NCBI RefSeq assembly: GCF_900110965.1
Contig: NZ_FOFO01000002.1
Location: forward strand, 119,130 to 183,129
DNA: 64,000 nucleotides
From: Ectothiorhodospira magna
GTDB lineage: Bacteria > Pseudomonadota > Gammaproteobacteria > Ectothiorhodospirales > Ectothiorhodospiraceae
Direction: 5' to 3'
Part shown: in pieces, positions 60,717 to 64,000 of the stretch
Numbering within the stretch: the first letter of the stretch is position 1
How the letters are laid out: the number at the start of each line of letters is the position of its first letter
Translations under genes and position numbers: made by a program
The notes under the pieces: model-generated
What the model was told of the DNA's origin: nothing
The model's database searches: none
The model's input: only the letters and a program-made list of their open reading frames with translations

Positions 60717-61337
60717 ATGGCACGTTATATTGGTCCCAAGTGCAAGCTGAGTCGCCGCGAAGGCACCGATCTGTCCCTGAAAAGCCGTGTTCGCGCATTG
60801 GATTCCAAGTGCAAACTGGACAAGGCTCCTGGGCAGCATGGTGATCGTCGTACCCGCCTGTCTGACTACGGCGTACAGCTGCGCGAAAAGCAAAAGCTGC
60901 GCCGTATTTATGGCGTGCTGGAGCGTCAGTTCCGCAATTATTACAAAGAAGCGAGCCGCCTGAAGGGTTCCACCGGTGATAACCTGCTGCGTCTGCTGGA
61001 ATGTCGGCTGGACAACGTGGCCTACCGGATGGGCTTTGGCAGCACCCGTGCAGAAGCCCGTCAGCTGGTGAGCCACAAGGCCATTCAGGTGAATGGCCGT
61101 ACTGTGAATATCCCTTCCTATCAGGTCAAGCCCACGGATGTGATTTCCATTCGGGAAAAATCCCGCAAGCAGGTTCGCATCCAGGATTCCCTGACGCTGG
61201 CCGAGCAGTTCGGTTTCCCTGAGTGGGTGGACGTGGACACCAAGAAAATGGAAGGTGTGTTCAAGAACGCTCCTGAGCGTAGTGACCTGCCGGCGGATAT
61301 TAACGAATCCCTGGTGGTCGAGCTCTACTCCAAGTAA
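60717..61337 (+). CDS. rpsD: 30S ribosomal protein S4
   Basis: S4 is a primary assembly protein and the alpha-operon repressor in E. coli. The 206-aa protein begins [20 protein letters not shown] and has the S4 RNA-binding domain [20 protein letters not shown]. Confidence 0.98.
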   Translation: MARYIGPKCKLSRREGTDLSLKSRVRALDSKCKLDKAPGQHGDRRTRLSDYGVQLREKQKLRRIYGVLERQFRNYYKEASRLKGSTGDNLLRLLECRLDNVAYRMGFGSTRAEARQLVSHKAIQVNGRTVNIPSYQVKPTDVISIREKSRKQVRIQDSLTLAEQFGFPEWVDVDTKKMEGVFKNAPERSDLPADINESLVVELYSK

Positions 61338-61355
61338 TCAGTTACGAGGTCTTTG

Positions 61356-62357
61356 ATGCAGACCAAGGTCAACGAACTCCTCAAGCCTCGGCATATCGAG
61401 GTCCAGTCCATCTCGGACAACATGTCCAAGGTGGTGCTGGAGCCGCTTGAGCGGGGTTTCGGTCATACGCTCGGCAACGCACTTCGCCGAATCCTGCTGT
61501 CTTCCATCCCCGGTGCTGCCGTGGTGGAGGCAGAGATCGAAGGTGTGCTGCATGAGTACACCACCCTCGAAGGGGTCCAGGAGGATGTCGTCGATGTCCT
61601 GCTGAATCTTAAAGGTATTGCATTGCGCATGACGGCCCGTGATGAGGCGACCCTGGTCCTGAAGAAAAAAGGGCCGGGGGTGGTCACAGCGGGTGACATC
61701 AGCCTGGATCATGACGTGGAAATCGTGAACCCGAACCATGTCATTGCTCACCTCACCAATGGCGAGTTGAACATGACTCTGAAAGTGGGCAGAGGACGAG
61801 GCTATCAGCCGGTGTCTGCCCGCCGTCAGGCCGATGGTGATGATCGCCCGATCGGTCGCCTGATGCTGGACGCCAGTTTCAGTCCGATCCGTCGGGTGGC
61901 TTACAACGTGGAAAGTGCCCGGGTGGAGCAGCGTACCGACATGGATCGTCTGGTCATCGAGTTGGAGACCAATGGTACTGTGGCGCCGGATGACGCCATT
62001 CGTCAGGCGGCGACCATTTTGCAAAGTCAGTTGATGGCCTTTGTGGAGCTGCGGGGTGACGAGGCTGTGACCCAGGAAAGCAAGTCCATGGACATCGACC
62101 CGATCCTGCTGCGGCCGGTGGATGATCTGGAGCTGACCGTGCGTTCAGCCAACTGTCTGAAGGCGGAGAATATCTATTACATCGGGGATCTGATTCAGAG
62201 AACCGAAGTAGAGCTGCTCAAGACTCCGAACCTGGGCAAGAAATCCCTGACCGAGATCAAGGATGTACTGGCCTCCCATGGCCTGTCTATGGGGATGCGT
62301 CTTGAGAACTGGCCACCGCCGGGCCTTAAAGAACACGAAAAGAAGAGCGCCGGTTAA
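61356..62357 (+). CDS. rpoA: RNA polymerase subunit alpha
   Basis: The alpha subunit dimer nucleates RNA polymerase; its C-terminal domain binds UP elements and activators. From ATG 61356 it is 333 aa; a TTG one codon upstream is adjacent. The NTD shows [20 protein letters not shown], the [23 protein letters not shown] and [16 protein letters not shown]. Confidence 0.98.
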   Translation: MQTKVNELLKPRHIEVQSISDNMSKVVLEPLERGFGHTLGNALRRILLSSIPGAAVVEAEIEGVLHEYTTLEGVQEDVVDVLLNLKGIALRMTARDEATLVLKKKGPGVVTAGDISLDHDVEIVNPNHVIAHLTNGELNMTLKVGRGRGYQPVSARRQADGDDRPIGRLMLDASFSPIRRVAYNVESARVEQRTDMDRLVIELETNGTVAPDDAIRQAATILQSQLMAFVELRGDEAVTQESKSMDIDPILLRPVDDLELTVRSANCLKAENIYYIGDLIQRTEVELLKTPNLGKKSLTEIKDVLASHGLSMGMRLENWPPPGLKEHEKKSAG

Positions 62358-62398
62358 CCCCGGTCGTCTCGCAGATTTTGACTGAAGGAATATAAGCC

Positions 62399-62785
62399 AT
62401 GCGTCACCGTCACTCGGGTAGGCAACTTAATCGCAACAGTTCACATCGCAAGGCCACCATGCAGAGCCTGGCGCTGTCGCTGTTCCGCCACGAAGCGATC
62501 AAGACGACGCTGCCCAAGGCGAAGGAACTGCGCCGGGTGGCCGAGCCCTTGATCACCTTGGCAAAGGAAGACAGCGTTCATACTCGCCGTCTCGCCTTTG
62601 CGCGTCTGCGGGACGACGAAATCGTGGGCAAGCTGTTCAATGAACTGGGTCCTCGTTACCAGGCCCGTCCGGGGGGTTACCTGCGTATCCTGAAGTGTGG
62701 TTTCCGTAAGGGAGACAACGCACCGATGGCTTATGTGGAACTGGTGGATCGTCCGGAGTTCGCTGCTGCGGAGACTGCTGAGTAA
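62399..62785 (+). CDS. rplQ: 50S ribosomal protein L17
   Basis: The 128-aa protein begins [20 protein letters not shown] and matches L17. Last gene of the alpha operon, followed by a strong terminator. Confidence 0.98.
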   Translation: MRHRHSGRQLNRNSSHRKATMQSLALSLFRHEAIKTTLPKAKELRRVAEPLITLAKEDSVHTRRLAFARLRDDEIVGKLFNELGPRYQARPGGYLRILKCGFRKGDNAPMAYVELVDRPEFAAAETAE

Positions 62786-62812
62786 TTTTGCTCAACATCT
62801 CCCGCTTTAAAA

Positions 62813-62837
62813 AGCCGGCCTGGGTGCCGGCTTTTTT
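62813..62837 (+). terminator. Intrinsic terminator after rplQ
   Basis: AGCCGGC/GCCGGCT, a 7-bp stem around CTGGGT, preceded by an A-run and followed by TTTTTT. It closes the ribosomal-protein supercluster. Confidence 0.9.
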
Positions 62838-62865
62838 GTGTCTGGTGATATTGGATGCTGTGCCA

Positions 62866-62938
62866 GTTTCGGCGGTTGCAATACCGCAGCCGTCATTCTT
62901 GCCGCGATCAAAATCGCGGGTTTCCTTGCGGAGGTGCT
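62866..62938 (+). promoter_or_regulatory. Conserved structured leader motif upstream of the MenA-like gene (copy 2)
   Basis: Block 1 (62866-62891) matches the ppa leader at 25 of 26 positions and folds as GGTTGC/GCAGCC with loop AATACC, where C-G has become U-G. Block 2 (62914-62930) matches at 17 of 17 positions and abuts GGAGG. Spacing between blocks is 22 nt in both copies. In the spacer CGCGAT/ATCGCG (62903-62919) can form an alternative stem using part of block 2. Confidence 0.65.
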
Positions 62939-63832
62939 ATGAAGCCTGCTGGGGCGTATCGATTCAGACGAGCCATCCGGCCCTTTTCCTACACCGTAGC
63001 GATGGCTGCCTGTGGTCTGGGCACGGTGTTGGCATTGCAGCAGGGATACGGCAATGTCTGGTTGGCCCTGCTGATCATTGGAGCGGGGGTGCTGATTCAA
63101 GCGGCGGTGAACCTGATCAATGATCATGCGGACCTGCCGGTGCTTGAATCCCGCTTACAGGCTGCAGAAGGGGAGGCGCGCCAGGAGTGGGCACAGGCCA
63201 TTGACCAGGTTCAGCGCCATCATCTTCTGGGAATGATTTTTTTTGGTGTATCCCTGTTGATTGGCCTGGGACTTGTGCTGATACAGGGCTGGCCCCTGCT
63301 GGTGATCATCATTCTGGGGCTGCTGGGAGGATATTTCTATTCCGCCGAACCTGTCCATTACAAGCGTCGAGGTCTGGGGGTGGTCCTGGTGTTCTGGTTC
63401 ATGGGTGTCCTGCTGGTAGGCGGATCGGCCATGGCCATGGGGGCGCCGATCACCCTGTCCCTGCTGGCGGTCAGTATTCCGTTCAGTCTGCTGACGTCCC
63501 TGGTATTGCTGGCAAACGAAATCCGGGATCATCAGGAGGATCGCCGTCATGGTCTGGGAACATTGACGGTGAGGATCGGACTTGAAGCGGGGCGCTATCT
63601 GTATGTGACCATGCTGGTGGGAGCGTACCTGGTCAGTTTGGGATTATGGTGGGCCGGTTTGCTGCCCTGGGTGTGGCAGCTTCTTTTTTCGCTACCTTTG
63701 GCCTTTGTGCCATTGATGAAGGTCATAAATCTCCAGGCTGACCGCAGTGATCTGCCACCCTTGACCGGAAAGCTGTTTGCGGTCTTTGCCTTGTTGTTTC
63801 TGTGCGCCTTTATGCTGGAGCTTGTGCTGTAG
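62939..63832 (+). CDS. UbiA-family prenyltransferase, MenA-like
   Basis: A 297-aa integral membrane protein with about eight or nine helices. UbiA-family Asp motifs are visible: NLINDHAD near residue 60 and NEIRDHQEDRRHGLGTLTVR near residue 190; the second closely follows the MenA pattern RD-x2-x-D-R-R-x-G-x-x-T-L-x-V-R. It probably attaches a polyprenyl chain to a quinone precursor such as 1,4-dihydroxy-2-naphthoate and releases pyrophosphate, but the acceptor is inferred. ATG 62939 follows GGAGG at 4 nt and the start of a conserved leader RNA. Confidence 0.8.
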   Translation: MKPAGAYRFRRAIRPFSYTVAMAACGLGTVLALQQGYGNVWLALLIIGAGVLIQAAVNLINDHADLPVLESRLQAAEGEARQEWAQAIDQVQRHHLLGMIFFGVSLLIGLGLVLIQGWPLLVIIILGLLGGYFYSAEPVHYKRRGLGVVLVFWFMGVLLVGGSAMAMGAPITLSLLAVSIPFSLLTSLVLLANEIRDHQEDRRHGLGTLTVRIGLEAGRYLYVTMLVGAYLVSLGLWWAGLLPWVWQLLFSLPLAFVPLMKVINLQADRSDLPPLTGKLFAVFALLFLCAFMLELVL

Positions 63833-63929
63833 CGGAAGAGGGGAAAGATGTCAGGAATTGAGTGTGTTACGCAAGTATTTGAAAAAATGACTTTTTTGCA
63901 GAAACTTCAAAAAAGTTTCAAAAAGGGAG

Positions 63930-63957
63930 TTGACGGGAAAACTGAGGGGCCTATAAT
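63930..63957 (+). promoter_or_regulatory. Strong rrn-type promoter
   Basis: TTGACG (63930-63935), a 16-nt spacer and a perfect TATAAT (63952-63957), then a GC-rich discriminator GCGCGC typical of stringently controlled rRNA promoters. The upstream stretch from about 63885 is A/T-rich with A and T runs, like an UP element. A 16S rRNA gene probably begins beyond the window. Confidence 0.75.
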
Positions 63958-64000
63958 GCGCGCTCTCCAACGGCGAGACGGTCTGAACCGAAACGCAGTT

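Overview
The window is a chromosomal core region of a GC-rich gammaproteobacterium. The evidence is gene order: lptD-surA-pdxA-rsmA-apaH, mrdA-rodA-mltB-rlpA-dacA-ybeD-lipB, hemA-prfA-prmC back to back with lolB-ispE-tRNA-Gln-prs-rplY-pth-ychF, and tRNA(Tyr-Gly-Thr)-tuf-tRNA-Trp-secE-nusG-rplKAJL-rpoBC-rpsLG-fusA-tuf-S10-spc-alpha. The small departures (no apaG, long L25, D-amino-acid transaminase after dacA, MenA-like enzyme after rplQ) suggest a Chromatiales/Ectothiorhodospiraceae-type organism, but genus cannot be fixed from the sequence. I saw no insertion sequence, prophage, CRISPR array or other mobile element.

Layout. 1-135: tail of a CBS-domain protein. 132-9602 (minus): lptD, surA, pdxA, a DUF4156 lipoprotein and rsmA (outer-membrane LPS assembly, periplasmic chaperone, vitamin B6, rRNA methylation), then tal and glk (sugar metabolism), a SAM methyltransferase and apaH. 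9654-10307 (minus): adk. 10629-11162: ppa behind a structured leader. 11268-19209: cell-elongation and peptidoglycan operon, ending in lipoate attachment. 19196-22409 (minus): prmC, prfA, hemA. 22827-30805: TPR lipoprotein, lolB, ispE, tRNA-Gln, prs, rplY, pth, ychF and a convergent DHH phosphoesterase. 30992-62785: tRNAs, two tuf copies, secE-nusG, RNA polymerase and almost the whole ribosomal-protein supercluster, including rpmJ (37 aa). 62939-63832: MenA-like prenyltransferase. 63930-64000: a strong rrn-type promoter, so an rRNA operon probably starts just outside the right edge.

The most interesting signal is a duplicated leader RNA. Directly upstream of ppa (10557-10628) and, 52 kb away, of the MenA-like prenyltransferase gene (62866-62938) are two conserved blocks of 26 and 17 nt (25/26 and 17/17 identical), separated in both places by exactly 22 non-conserved nt and ending 7-8 nt before ATG. 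Both blocks can form hairpins, the only change in the first is a C-to-T that keeps pairing (C-G to U-G), and the second runs into the Shine-Dalgarno. I do not recognise it as a known riboswitch class. One downstream enzyme destroys pyrophosphate and the other should release it, so a shared PPi/prenyl-linked control is a reasonable hypothesis. Other points worth checking: a hairpin that appears to bridge a distant Shine-Dalgarno to dacA, a promoter immediately followed by a terminator-like hairpin before rpsL, a promoter nested in overlapping inverted repeats between glk and the methyltransferase gene, and near-identical tuf genes with different start codons.
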